The position numbers and the translations under genes were made by a program. The notes beneath the pieces were generated by a model, which was given only the letters and a program-made list of their open reading frames with translations, was not told the DNA's origin and ran no database searches. Shown here in pieces: positions 1 to 10,395 of a stretch of 64,000 nucleotides of DNA (position 1 is the first letter of the stretch; every line of letters starts with the position of its first letter). This DNA comes from Tupaia tana. Lineage: Eukaryota > Chordata > Mammalia > Scandentia > Tupaiidae. The DNA lies in the NCBI GenBank assembly GCA_026018925.1, contig JAKSZU010000031.1, forward strand, positions 14,056,997-14,120,996. Direction: 5' to 3'.

Positions 1-118
1 AAGGGATTGCAGCTTGGTTGTCTCCCTTGTGGGGTAATTTCTTCCTTTTATCTGTCTCTCTGGTGAGGCCTTGTGCCTATCGGAAAAAATTTCTCTCAAA
101 AACAAGCAAAAAACAAAT
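1..118 (+). mobile_element. SINE-A, 3' part, cut by window edge
   Basis: Matches the distal body of the complete SINE-A copies here (compare 52,187-52,463): the AAGGGATTGCAGC word, the GGGG/TGATTTCT block, a CT-rich run (TCTGTCTCTCTGG) and an A-rich end. The tRNA-like head lies outside the window. Non-autonomous; SINEs of this type are copied by L1 enzymes. Confidence 0.8.
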
Positions 119-159
119 CAACTTATGATTAGTATGAGGCATTACCCTGTCACATCATA

Positions 160-163
<4 letters not shown>

Positions 164-193
<30 letters not shown>
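164..193. repeat. (TG)n microsatellite
   Basis: Pure TG dinucleotide run of about 15 units. Confidence 0.95.
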
Positions 194-196
<3 letters not shown>

Positions 197-332
197 CCCC
201 TCAGTGCATAATATCTACACACAGGACTAGTTGTACAGCACAGGGTATCTGAAGATGCTCAATCCAAGTAAGGCTGTTTAATGGAATGAAATCTATTACT
301 ATATATTATATATTCTATAAGAAAACAGGTTG

Positions 333-485
333 AGGGGCCTGTGGTGGTTAAGGGTGCTGGACTCCCACATGGCCTACTGCAGTTTGAGTCCCAGACCTGG
401 TGGCTTGCTTTCTCATGTTCCTCCTCTCTTTCTCTCTGTTCACATTAAAATAAATGAATAAAATGAAAGTAATTCTTAAAAAAGA
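333..485 (+). mobile_element. SINE-B
   Basis: Short tRNA-headed SINE. Head has an A-box-like GTGGTGGTTAAGGG and a B-box-like TTTGAGTCCC, then ACCTGGTGGCTTGC, a CT-rich stretch and an A-rich tail. The head resembles that of SINE-A but the body is shorter and different, so the two families probably share a tRNA-derived promoter. Confidence 0.8.
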
Positions 486-491
486 AAACAG

Positions 492-757
492 ATTTTTTTT
501 TTAAGAGAGAAGGATTTTTGCTACAGGAACAAGTGCTCACCAGAAAGACTGGGAAAAGCAGAAAAACAGAAAGCGAGAAACCACACCCTGGGAGCATGAC
601 CATAATGCAATTCCTTCTCCTCCATTCTCCTATTGGCATTTAGGCACACACACACATTCTGGGCTCACACCCAGTATGAGTTTCAAGGTCTGGGACTCAA
701 ATCACACGAGACCACATGGGAGTCCAGTAATGTAACCATTACACCATCTGCTGGTCC
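492..757 (-). mobile_element. SINE-A, nearly full length
   Basis: Reads on the minus strand from the GGGACCAGCAGATGG-type head at 757 to a T-run (poly-A on the minus strand) near 492. The central CTCCTCCATTCTCC word and the CCACATGGGAGTCCAG anticodon-region word are present. Diverged by scattered substitutions. Confidence 0.85.
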
Positions 758-1660
758 CAAAATGTTGAAATTTTAAACTGGAAAGAAGACGACAACTCTG
801 TCAAACACTAGAGTTAAAGCACCCACTTTAGTGCACAGTTCCACCCCTTCTACCTTCATGCATTACATGTTAACAGTACTTAAAGGTAAATGAGATACTT
901 GTGACAACCACATTGCCATGAACATATCGCACACATTTTCTTGTTATAAACATGTAACTTGTATCTTACTTTTATTTTTTAAAGCTGAAAAATTTGATAC
1001 TGTTGGTAAACTGCACTCGTTCATAACCTGTGCCACAGGAAGAATAGTGAAGTTCTTTATTAAATTATCTTTTTATAATTATGACAGAAATGTTCAAAAG
1101 ATACAGAAGACTTGGGATGGCATAGGGCCCACTCATAAGCCTTTAAGTAACTTCAGACATGTTAGCTGCTGCACTTCAAAAAAGTCTAAGGAAACCGTCT
1201 AGAAACTCAGAATGCATTTCAGGCTAATTATAAATGCTTCCATAAATAAAATTTTAATTAGGACTCAAAAACATTTTATTCATAGCAATTCTTGTCATAT
1301 TCTATAGGAATGGTAATTGAAATAAAGGAGGTATGCATAATGTGTATTTATATTATATTACACACATATATTTATATATATTTATATAAAATGCCATTTT
1401 TCCATTTCCAATGAAAATACCATAAAATACAAGCAAAGTGTCTCAGAAACACTGAAACATTGAAAATTAAAACCCTCATTCAGTCCTTCACATTCCAAAA
1501 TAAAAGCAGTACAAAAGCCCACTATATATATTGTCATTATTTATTGCCTTGCCCTCCACGTTATATATTATAACAATGTAAGTTCTATTTTAATATACTG
1601 TGCCCAAAACTGTCACAAAAATATTAATAACTACCTTCAAAACGTGAATAGCTGATTTTC
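758..1660. other. AT-rich DNA, nothing recognised
   Basis: About 900 bases of AT-rich sequence with a TATA-rich stretch near 1,340-1,390. A 94-codon open frame at 918-1,202 has no recognisable domain and reads like chance AT-rich frame. No splice or promoter pattern I can support. Confidence 0.6.
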
Positions 1661-1699
1661 ATTTTTTAAGAGAGATTTTTCTTTAGAGAGTGTGTATGG

Positions 1700-2850
1700 G
1701 AATATTAGGCTGTCGTGCCTGGGAGTATGTGGCTGAAGAAAAAGGAGAGATGGCAGAGACTGGTGGTCGTGGGGCTTTTTCTGGAGGATGGAAATGGCTC
1801 TGAACTTTGTGGTAGCTGATGCCCCTTCCTCTGCTGCCACTTGTGTCTGGACTGCAATGAGGTAATGGCTGCTGTGATGGCTCCTGGATTGTTCAATGAC
1901 TGGGGCTGCTTTTCAGCAGCCAGAAGCCTGCCAAAGGTGGCAGGAGAATGGGGAGAAGAATCATCCGCAGAAAGGCTGTCCCATCTATTTCCTCCTGAGC
2001 TTGAGCCAGGCGGGGTGCAGCAGCAGCAGATGGGAGGTTCAAAACTGGACATGTCCCCATTGCTGCACTGTTGGAGGACCAGCTCTATGGGAGTCTCAGC
2101 CCTGGAAATACTGACTCCCTCTCTGGAGCTGTCCCTTGACATATGCTCTTCTTCTTATTCTCTCCCTGCCCCCACTCCAGGTGTGGGAGGTGCCACCACT
2201 GTGCATAGACCGACTTTCAAGCCAGCTGCTTCTGTCCAAGCATGCCGCTCATGCTAGAAACAATGGCTTTCCTCAAGGCCACCACTTCTGCCTGAACACA
2301 CAACTTCCACCAGAAACAACCATTCCCGCCCGGGTGTGCGGGTTCGGTTCCCGCCTGTGTAAGCGGGCTCCCTGCCCACGCCCCTTCCCTTCAAATCCAC
2401 CACTTCCGCCCAAACATGTCACTTCCTTGTCTCAGCCCAAATCCTCCGCTTCCACCATAACTTGCTGCCCTCCTTTGCATGACACTTATGTCTGAAATAA
2501 CTCCTTCCGCCGGAAACCGCTGCTTCTGTTTCAGCCTGCTGCTTCCGTGTTCACTATGAGGAGGTGAGGACATGGTGCAAGGTTAAAAGAAAAGATGAAG
2601 AGGAGGCAAGAAACCGGCCACTCCCGCCAACTCCAGCGAGCCGGCTCTCCAACAGCACCTCCCCCACTTCCCCGCTTCTCACGAGGTCGGAGAGCATCTC
2701 TGGGCAGGGGCTGCCAATGCATGTCACCTGAGCCCGGCCTGACCTTATAACAGCTGAACTCACTAACTCCCAACGTGGCTGCAGCTTCTAAGAGGCGAGA
2801 ACTGAGAGCCCTTGCATCCAGACACCGAAGTGTGTATTCCTGGTAATATT
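1700..2850. other. GC-rich block of unknown origin, weak CpG island
   Basis: GC content and CpG count rise sharply against both AT-rich flanks, most strongly at 2,280-2,420 and 2,610-2,720. Overlapping open frames occur on both strands (138 codons at 1,841-2,257 plus; 145 codons at 1,705-2,142 minus) but neither shows a domain, and both are compatible with GC-rich chance frames. It could be a promoter-like island, an old LTR or a decayed first exon. I do not recognise it. Confidence 0.45.
2270..2560. repeat. Degenerate tandem repeat with ETS-like sites
   Basis: Words of the form CACTTCCGCC, CTTCCACC, CTTCCGCCGGAA and GCTTCCGTG recur about every 20-50 bases. CACTTCCGCC is the complement of GGCGGAAGTG, close to the ETS-family (GABPA/ELF class) consensus known from promoters. 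Repetition is visible by eye; factor binding is inference. Confidence 0.5.
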
Positions 2851-2862
2851 TTATTTTTCTTC

Positions 2863-3043
2863 TAGAGATATTTTTGCTATAGAGCATCTGTGCTGAAGTA
2901 ATTATTATGTAATCTGCTGGTCCCCTCTCAGGACTTTGAGTAGGTATGCCTAGTGTTTTTTAAGCAGTGTGATCCAGGATTAGAATCATAGCCAAATACT
3001 TGGAAGTCCAGCGATGGAACTAATACGCCATATGCTGTTCCCA
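2863..3043 (-). mobile_element. SINE-A relic with internal deletion
   Basis: The tail side (AGAGATATTTTTGCTATAG) and the head side (TTGGAAGTCCAGCGATGG, ending TGCTGTTCCC) are present, with most of the body lost or scrambled. More diverged than neighbouring copies. Confidence 0.6.
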
Positions 3044-3532
3044 AGGTTAACTGTGTTTATTGTATGATGCTTACATCCATTTAAGAAGAAATTTGTACAG
3101 GACGTAAAACATTAGAATATGTAAGAACGAACAGTGGCTTCTTTTTGTAAATCAGATCTATTTACTGAAATTACATTTTCTGTTAAAGAGACAAAATATG
3201 AAGGCTCATTAGTTTTCATTTCATTGCTTAAAATAACACGACTATTTTTATGGCTTTGATGATAGTAGTTGAAACTTTAATCTGATGATTTCTAACTTTC
3301 CAATTTCTAGTAAATTATTTCAAAATTTTGAAAGTATATTCATGTTATGTTAATGTCTTACATCCATCACGAAGTTTCTTTATTTAATGGAAATAAGGGG
3401 GAATGGACCTTCTATTACAAATAAGTGTGCTTCTTTTTATAGTGCCAGGATTTTGGGTGAGTCTTTAAATGTCTACTTATAATTTTTTCAAAATAATATT
3501 TTAAAAATACCAAATGCATTGGATTTCAGCAT
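3044..3532. other. AT-rich DNA, nothing recognised
   Basis: No open frame, repeat match or RNA gene that I can support. Confidence 0.6.
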
Positions 3533-3547
3533 TGTATAATTTTTTTA

Positions 3548-3710
3548 AAAAATTATTTTATTTAACTTTATTTATGTAATTTGAAAAAAGAGGGATAGAG
3601 CAAGAGTAGAGGGCAGAGAGTGGGAAAGCAAGCCACCATTTCTGGAACTCAAAGTGCAGTTGGCTATGTGGGAGTCCAGCATCCTTAACCACCACACCAC
3701 CTGCTGGCCC
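3548..3710 (-). mobile_element. SINE-B with target duplication
   Basis: Minus-strand SINE-B: T-run, then GAGGGATAGAGCAAGAG, GGGAGTCCAGCATCC and the CACCTGCTGGCCC head end. Flanked by TGTATAATTTTTTTA at 3,533-3,547 and again at 3,711-3,724, a target-site duplication showing L1-type insertion. Confidence 0.88.
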
Positions 3711-3724
3711 TGTATAATTTTTTT

Positions 3725-3991
3725 AAAATTTTCTTTTTATTGTCATAGGATGCTTACACTCACCAAAGAGAAGGAGAGAGAGAGAGAATGAGAAGGAGGG
3801 AGAGAAAATGAGAATCACCCCCAGGGGGTATGGCCACTCCATAATCCCATGTCCTCCATTCTCATCTTGAGATTTTGACCACATACACACATGTGCCTGT
3901 CATGATTTTTGACCCACCAGGACCAGGGCTCAAACCGTGGTCAGCCATTTGAGAGTCCAGTGTCTTAACTTTGATACCACCTGCTTGTTCC
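3725..3991 (-). mobile_element. SINE-A inserted at the same target as its neighbour
   Basis: Minus-strand SINE-A with the GAGAGAGAGAGAATGAGAAG body, CCTCCATTCTC word and a decayed head ending GCTTGTTCC. The sequence AGCATTGTATAATT stands left of the adjacent SINE-B (from 3,529) and again right of this copy (3,993-4,006), so this insertion probably came first and SINE-B then landed in its left duplication. Confidence 0.8.
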
Positions 3992-4249
3992 TAGCATTGT
4001 ATAATTCTTATTTTTGGACAATATACTTCTACATTATATTTGGTAAGTCTTTTTTAAGTGTCCTGGTTGCATTTTATCCTTGTCTTCCTTTATGTTCATA
4101 AGGTGGGTTTTAGGACAGAGGTGCTTGTTGTTTTACAAAGAATGTATGTAACATTTTTATCATATATAAAATGGTTATTAAGTTTGAATCACTAGATGCG
4201 GAAGTTCACCGTAACTTATGATTGAGCTGAATAAAGTATAGATTCAGTT

Positions 4250-4428
4250 TAATTAAAAAATTATTTTCAGAGCTTGGTGGTGCTCTTGAGAAAGAGAGAG
4301 GGAGAGAGAGGGAAAGTGGGAAAACACAGGTGTTTTGTGTCTCTCAATCTGATGGGTCCACTACTCAAACCCTGTATTTGGCCATATTGGATCCAGCCAG
4401 TTTAACCACAAGGCTATAGCCTGGCCCC
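4250..4428 (-). mobile_element. SINE-B, diverged
   Basis: GAGA-rich body and a decayed head ending AGCCTGGCCCC on the minus strand. AGATTCAGTTTAAT at 4,229 and AGATTCAGTGTAAT at 4,429 form an imperfect target duplication. Confidence 0.75.
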
Positions 4429-4443
4429 AGATTCAGTGTAATC

Positions 4444-4872
4444 TTTTGGGTGCAGGGACATAGGATTTTTTTCTTTTCTACAACTGCCATAGTTGTTCAT
4501 GAGTAGCCGTGTGTTTAGAAGCCTTTTTATGCCAGTGCCATATGTTTTCTATTTGATAGTTTCCCAAGCTAGACTATTTCTATTTTCAAGTGATCTGATA
4601 CATTTATTCACGAAGAGCTATGTCTGTAATACAATCAAGTATATTTGGTTCCTGGTATTCTCAATAATATTGTAGATCTAATATGGTTTTCTGGGTGAAT
4701 AAATAACTCAGTTTGTTTTATCACACAAATAAAGCACAGATCCCTTGTATTATTAGCTTTGAGACCAGCTACATTAACATAATTAATGCACCTAAAAATT
4801 CAACTTAATTTGGAAACATTGTAGAGTTTATGTGCCCAATCATCTTTAAAAATCTTCTAAAAGTTAATTTTT
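4444..4872. other. AT-rich DNA, nothing recognised
   Basis: A 60-codon frame at 4,493-4,675 is hydrophobic and AT-driven with no support as a gene. Otherwise featureless. Confidence 0.6.
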
Positions 4873-5098
4873 AAAGGTTTTTTACCATAAGGCATGTGCC
4901 CTTGTGGATAGATAGAAAGACAGTGAGAGCAAAAGTGAGAAATCACTCTCCAGGGTGGAGGCAATGCTGCAATCACTTCTTCTCAAAAATTTTTGGAAAC
5001 ACATGCACATATATCCAGTGTGAGTTTCTTGTCAACAGGTCTAGGACTCCAAACATGGTTGGGAATCCAGCATCTTAACCTCTATACCACCTTCCAAA
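4873..5098 (-). mobile_element. SINE-A
   Basis: Minus-strand copy: GGTTTTTTACCATAAGGC tail side, GTGAGAAATCACTCTCC block, and head side GGGAATCCAGCATC. Similar AAAGTTAA words flank it (4,860 and 5,103), a likely target duplication. Confidence 0.8.
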
Positions 5099-5265
5099 CT
5101 CGAAAGTTAAATTATTTTTTTCTACAAAGCATAGGAATATCTAAAATCATTCTTAGACGATCCTGACATTTTTGTTTCTTCATCACTTTTTGTCAAGCTT
5201 TACTGTGATAATCATCTTTGTCACAGATTCTGTTCTCATTCTTATTTTCTTTAATATTTTTTCTT

Positions 5266-5425
5266 CCTTTTAAAAAAATAATTATTTATTTATTAGCTTT
5301 ATTTTTCTATTTTGAAAAGAGAGAGAGAGAGAGAGAGAAAACAAGCGTCTAGGTCTGGGACTAGAACTGTGGTCTGCCATGTGGGAATCCAGCACCCTTA
5401 TCTACCATGCTACCTGCCAGCCCCC
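5266..5425 (-). mobile_element. SINE-B with target duplication
   Basis: (GA)n body, TCTGGGACTAGAACTGTGG and TGCCATGTGGGAATCCAGC head, ending CTGCCAGCCCC. AATATTTTTTCTT occurs at 5,253-5,265 and 5,427-5,439 as target duplication. Confidence 0.88.
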
Positions 5426-5636
5426 GAATATTTTTTCTTAATGACAAATATTTAATCATACTACTACTACTAAAAGATATGTCTGGAAACAAAAGAATTC
5501 TTTGGAATGATTGATTCAGTCACAATTAATCAGTTTGTATTTTTCCCCCCCCAAGGCACTGTTTTGAAGATGTTCATCAAGTAATTGAAATAGAGTCGCT
5601 AAAATGTGAGTTTCTCCCCTGCTCTAAGGTTACCAT

Positions 5637-5823
5637 TTTTTTTGAGAATTATTTTATTCAACTTATATTGATTAATTTATTTTAATTTGACCAGAGAGGG
5701 ACAGAGTGAGAGAGAGAAAGAGACAGGAAAAGTGAGAAAGTAAGCTGCCATGTCTGGGACATGAACTGTGGTCAGCCATGTGGGAGCCCAGCATCCTTAA
5801 CCACTACACCACCTGTTGGCTCC
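5637..5823 (-). mobile_element. SINE-B
   Basis: T-rich tail, GAGAGAGAAAGAGACAGG body and a well kept head (GCCATGTGGGAGCCCAGC, CACCTGTTGGCTCC). AGGTTACCATTTTTTT on the left and AGGTACTACCTTTTTG on the right look like a diverged target duplication. Confidence 0.85.
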
Positions 5824-6012
5824 AGGTACTACCTTTTTGTAGAGTGAATCCAGGATGCAATTTTAGCTTGAGAAAAAAAATAAGTTTACACATGGGTTAT
5901 TACTTGACCATGAAACATGTAAAAGACATTTATCTAAAATTAAGTATTAGTCTTAATTATTTATTTTTTATTTTTATTTTATTTAAATGCTCTTATTAAA
6001 AATCAGGTCTCA

Positions 6013-6273
6013 GGACCAGAAGATGGCATAGTGGTTATGTTATTGGACTCCAACATGGGCAACCATGATTCAAGTCTTGGACCCAGAGGCTTGTAAGTTA
6101 AGCCGGGAATGTCTGTGTGCATGCCCAAGATCCCAGGAGGAGAATGGAGTAGAAGGGATTGATGTGTGGCTATCTCCCATGGCGGGGGGGGGGGTGCTTT
6201 TTTTACTTTTTCTCTCATTGTCTTTGTCTCTCTCTCTCTTACAAGTACATGGGCCCTAAGGCAAAAACCTCTA
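6013..6273 (+). mobile_element. SINE-A with 15-bp target duplication
   Basis: Plus-strand SINE-A from GACCAGAAGATGGCATAGTGG through GCATGCCCAAGATCCCAGG to a CT-rich run and CAAAAACCTCTAAAA. Flanked by AAAAATCAGGTCTCA at 5,998-6,012 and 6,274-6,288, identical over 15 bp. A G-run at 6,184-6,195 lies in the body. Confidence 0.92.
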
Positions 6274-6707
6274 AAAAATCAGGTCTCACTAATACAGTCA
6301 GTTATTAGTAATTAATATAATAAATAAGTAGCTGTTTTGAAAGTATATTTTAAAATAAAAGCTTTTTTTTCAGGTGGCTTGGGTTTACACAGATAATGCA
6401 GAAATTTTGTAGCTCCTAGTTTTCTCTCATTTTAAATCTTAGTATGTGTCAGATGTCTTATTAACACCTGATATAATTTGTGACAGGTAATGATTCAGTA
6501 CCAATGTGTCTTTATTAACTAAAGTCTGTATTTCATTTGGTTTACCTTAGTGGTACCTTTTCCTGTTCAAAGATCCCACATGACATCTAGTTATCATGTC
6601 TCCTTAGGTTCTTCTTGGCTGTGACAGTGTCTTAGAAATTTCTGGTTCTCATGACATTGACAGAGTTGAGCATAGCCTGTCAACTGTTTTAAATAATGTG
6701 TTTCATT

Positions 6708-6962
6708 GGACCAGCATGTGGTGTAATGGTTACATCGCTAGACTCCCATACAGTCAACCATGGTTTGAGTCCTGGACTCTGTGACATAAAACTCATGCTG
6801 GGCCTGTGTGTATGCATGCCCAAGATCCTGAGAGGAGAATGGAGGGGAAGGGATTTTAGTGTTTTTATCCCCAGCTGTGGGGGGGTGGTGATTTCTTACT
6901 TTCTGTCTTGCTGTTTCTCTGGTGAGCACATGTTCCCACTAGCAAAAATCTCTCTTATAAAA
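6708..6962 (+). mobile_element. SINE-A
   Basis: Complete plus-strand copy: GGACCAGCATGTGGTGTAAT head with A box, GGTTTGAGTCC B box, CATGCCCAAGATCCTGAG body, GTGAGCACATGTTCC and A-rich end. It directly abuts SINE-B at 6,972. Confidence 0.9.
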
Positions 6963-6971
6963 TACTGTTCT

Positions 6972-7140
6972 GGGGCCAGTGGATGTGGTGATTAATGGTG
7001 CTGGACTTCCATATGACTGGCCATGGTTCAAATCCCAGACCTGGTGGCTTGCTTACTCACTTTCCCTCTCACTGTCACTGTCACTCTCACTCTCACTGTC
7101 TCTCTCCAGAAAAATGAAAAATCAACATAAATTTTAAAAA
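6972..7140 (+). mobile_element. SINE-B
   Basis: GGGGCCAGTGGATGTGG head, ATGGTTCAAATCCCAGACC B-box region, a (CACTGT/CACTCT)n expansion at 7,070-7,105 and an A-rich tail. Confidence 0.9.
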
Positions 7141-7620
7141 TGTCCTTTACTAGGATTTACTTTGTATTTTTTATCATAATTGAACTGTGTTATCATTTGG
7201 AAAGTACATCACAGAGAAGAATGTCCTTGTCACTCATGCTCTCAGGTGAATCACCACTGTCATTAGTGACTCAGATTACTAGGTAAGGTGGTTTTTTCCA
7301 TGCTTCTTTGCAGTGGTTACTTCCTTTTGCATCCATATCATGTGAGTTCTTTGTAGGATGTCAGTGTTCAGAGTCGCCACTTATGGAGAGTAAGTGCCAC
7401 TGCCTGATGGCTGAATGACTACATCAGCTATTCTGTGTTGATTTCTATCCAAGTCCATTACTTATTCTTTTTTATAAAAGCACAGACACCCAGACAATTA
7501 CTTTCAGCTTTGGTTATAGTTGATACTACAGTACGTATTGCTCAATTGAGTTCCATTGTGCTCACTGGAAACTCTTTCCATTGGCTCCTGTGACTTTATT
7601 CTATTTTATGTTTTGAACAG

Positions 7621-8335
7621 TTTCTTACTTTCTGATTACTCAGGAGTGTTCTGGCTCAAATATTTACTGTCCCAGTCCTAGTATCAGCCATTTTTTCAAA
7701 GAGCCCTGCTTCTTTTATTAGAAAATTATACTAAAATTATATTTTGGTCCACCCATGGTGAAGGAGGCAGTAGTAGGGGTGTTGCTGTGGGATGCTGGAT
7801 ATCATGTGGGATGGCTCTGGGTTTGTGCCTTAGGTCTGCCTAAATGTGCTAAGCATTCCCATGGCATCCAAGTGAACTTGGCTGCCTGCAGGGTTGGCCA
7901 GAGGATTACAGTGAGGAGACTCCTGGACAGAGGATTATAGCGTTAAGGGTGCCCCTTTCTCCCCCTTCCCTTATGCTTATTCTCATGAAGGAAATAAATT
8001 CTCTAATTATAGAAACATCCTACCTAGTATCTTAATGTGCTGGTGGTATCTTGTCCCTTGTAGTTGAGAATGTGAGAAAATAGATGTATGTTCTAACCTG
8101 TATATCACTCTTAATCATATAAGTTTCTGTATGGAGCTATCTATAATTATATAAAGCTTGTAGGAGTATATGCTAATTTTTCCAACTCTGTTCACAGGGA
8201 TTATTGTAGTCTTCTCCCTTTGCTTATCTGTAACCTCCCACTTCAAAAATATGCCATTTATTTAATTCCCATTTTCATTACAGATAACAGACATAGAGGT
8301 TGTAGAATCGATAATTATTGCTCTCACGGCAAAGA
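7621..8335. other. No gene or clear repeat recognised
   Basis: Mixed-composition sequence. A 61-codon frame at 7,755-7,940 has no domain. May hold further decayed ancient repeat. Confidence 0.5.
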
Positions 8336-8339
8336 ACCT

Positions 8340-8600
8340 TATACAACTTTTAGGATGGACCAGACACTGAACTCAGGCTTCCCATGTGATCTCTGCCTGC
8401 AACTAACACTGTTCAGTGTGTGTTTCCATACTTGGTGCTAAACTTTATTTTTAGATGAGACAGATGAGAGAGAAGGAAAGGGTGTGACATAGATAGGTAT
8501 TTTTGACATGGTCTCTCTGTGTTGTAATTAGCTGCCCCAGACTTCCAATTACCTGGGATTACAGGTGCACACTGCTGTACTTGGTGTATTCATGTTGGCC
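8340..8600 (-). mobile_element. SINE with 7SL-like segment
   Basis: CTGGGATTACAGGTGCACAC at 8,552 followed by TGCTGTACTTGG is the minus-strand form of the 7SL-derived core found in Alu/B1/Tu-type SINEs. The left part (CAGGCTTCCCATGTGATC, a GA-rich stretch and GGTATTTTTGACATG) recurs at 50,858-51,170 with the same order, so both are copies of one composite family. Confidence 0.6.
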
Positions 8601-9060
8601 CAGTACTTGAATCTCCATCTCCTTCCATCCTCTATTTTTCCAAGTGGTGGAACTATCTGTGTGCTAGCACAGCTTGTGATAGACCATTTCTCTTTTTTAA
8701 TAAAGAAATTGAATGTTTATTACTTGTTTTGTATTTTGCTGCAGAACTGTTGCTTCAACTGTATAAAATTGCCCCAGCAAATGCAGTATACGGCAAAAGT
8801 AAAATAATAATATTCCTTCACATTATACAAAACACCAAAACTCTTTTCTACTCTCAGTTATTTGCAGTGGAGATTATTATGTATTTTTACTTAGACCCAG
8901 GGGTGGATATAATCAAGAGCATTTTTTTTTTTAGACCTGGACCATTTTAAATATAATAAGAATTTATTAAAGGTCAGTTCACATTTATGGCCCTGAGATC
9001 TTCTTCAAAGGAAGATTCCTTCTTCAAAGGGAGATCTCAGGTATCATTTCAAGCTTTTCT
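8601..9060. other. AT-rich DNA, nothing recognised
   Basis: Contains only a small local duplication near 8,998-9,040 (AGATCTTCTTCAAAGGAAGA and TTCTTCAAAGGGAGATCT). No supported gene. Confidence 0.55.
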
Positions 9061-9200
9061 ATGCTGTGCCCAAAATTCCAAGAGAAGAAGGAATTGTGGT
9101 GTGACTATCCCCTTGGGTATGCTTTCTCACTGTAACTCTCTGCCTATCTCTCTCCAGTGAGTGCACATACTCTAAGTGAAAAACCTATAAAATGAAAAAT
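9061..9200 (+). mobile_element. SINE-A, 5'-truncated
   Basis: Begins in the body (GCCCAAAATTCCAAGAGAAG) and runs through GTGACTATCCCCTTGGG, a CT-rich run, GTGAGTGCACATACTC and an A-rich end. The tRNA head is missing. Confidence 0.75.
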
Positions 9201-9224
9201 GCATGTTTTTTCTATCATTGGTTT

Positions 9225-9400
9225 CAGTGACTCTTTAGATTTCAGCCTTGTTTTCTTTAGTGTTTACAGTCATTCAGGAGTAGGTTATTTCATTTCCATG
9301 TGTTTGTGTATTTTTGAGGGTTCTTTCTGCAGTTAATTTCAAGTTTAATTCCATTGTGGTAAGAGAAGATGTTGGCTAAAGTATCTATACATAGGAATTT
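9225..9400 (-). pseudogene. L1 ORF2 fragment (endonuclease/linker region)
   Basis: CATTCAGGAGTAGGTTATTT and TCAAGTTTAATTCCATTGTG match the minus-strand L1 at 46,020-46,110, which encodes the ORF2 segment between endonuclease and reverse transcriptase. Short, diverged, no open frame. Confidence 0.75.
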
Positions 9401-10039
9401 TTTCACCAGGGCTCTAGGGCTTTATTAGAAATGTAGTTGACTGCTACAGAGGCCCTGTATTACATTTCTTTGAGCCCTCTTCCCTCTCTTTACATCCCTC
9501 TCTAGGGGAGGTCTGGAGACCATTCTAAAAGATAAATCTGGGGACAGTAACAAATGTCAATACTTTCTCCAAAGTTCTCTTCATCAGCTGATGTGTTCTT
9601 CTCACTCTAATTATGAATTTTCTTATGGAAAAAGTAATACTTTTAGCTCTCATCTTCAGGGTCCTCCATGTCTACATCCTAGGAGGGTGGCTTTTGCATT
9701 TTTTTTTTTTTTAACCTTTGGGCTATGGTTCACTAGTCCTTGCTGACTTTGAGGGGATTTCCACCTCCAGGTCTGCCTCCTCTCTCTGGACATGCCGGAT
9801 CTGCTGGAGGAATTTTTTGCACTTTTTTGTGCATAATGTTGGCACATGCACTATCCACTTCTTGAAATGGTGCTGCGTGATCAGTCCTTGGTCCACCACA
9901 GCCCCTACCTCTGGGTGCCTTAGTCACTGCTCCCAGCTTGAGCACCTACCTATAGTTTAACAGCTTCTTCAGCTCTGTTTAGGATTGTTGATCTTTCCCC
10001 TCCAAGGACCATGTATATGATACATTGGAAAATTTTTAG
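9401..10039. other. Unassigned, possible minus-strand retrocopy at 9,640-9,960
   Basis: On the minus strand one frame across about 9,730-9,920 reads as a lysine/glutamate-rich peptide (contains [21 protein letters not shown]) without strong stops, followed by an A-run near 9,700. That could be part of a processed pseudogene, but I do not recognise the parent. Two alternative overlapping frames (63 and 70 codons) are equally open, so coding is not established. Confidence 0.3.
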
Positions 10040-10194
10040 TAGTGGAGTTTGGGTCAAAGTGACACGGCATGTGCTGGAAGGCTCCAGGTACCAAGGTAGA
10101 CCTGGGGGAAGCTGTGGTGTGCATCCTGGTCAAGACCGGTGCAACACCCTGTCTCCTTTGGTGGCAGCATCAGGTGGATGTGACTGAGAAAGGA
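10040..10194 (+). repeat. Module a, first partial array
   Basis: About 1.3 units of the ~122-bp repeat (GGTCAAAGTGACACGGC, GGCTCCAGGTACCAAGG, GTGCATCCTGGTCAAGACC). Marks the left edge of the satellite. Confidence 0.75.
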
Positions 10195-10395
10195 GTTTAT
10201 TTCTAAAAACAGCATAGAGCCAAGGTATTATATGAGTCATGACTCATGCTACTTGTGAAACCCAAAATCCATAATTTCTCCATTTAGGCACCTCAATTAT
10301 CACAGGAGCATCTCAGTTCCCACCAAAAAGCACTTCTGGGCATGGAAAAGCAATCTGTCCCCCAATTTAGTGTTCAGCTATAGCTTGCGTGGTGT
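10195..10395 (+). repeat. Module b, deleted copy
   Basis: Starts with GAGAAAGGAGTTTATTTC, then jumps to the distal part (CTTGTGAAACCCAAAATCC, TTTAGTGTTCAGCTATAGC), so about 500 bp of the module is missing. Confidence 0.65.

Larger units (their letters stand above)
6480..7620 (-). mobile_element. Ancient L1M-type 3' end relic, interrupted by two SINEs
   Basis: From established knowledge of old mammalian repeats, TCATGTCTCCTTAGGTTC with TTGGCTGTGACAGTGTC (about 6,590-6,640), and CTCTTTCCATTGGCTCCTGTG (about 7,570), match the 3' region of L1M-class elements on the minus strand. The match is broken at 6,708-7,140 by SINE-A and SINE-B. Subfamily cannot be named by eye. Confidence 0.55.

Noticed and set aside
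1705-2257. Overlapping 145- and 138-codon frames as a gene
   Set aside because: No domain, no conserved start context, antisense frames equally open in GC-rich DNA.
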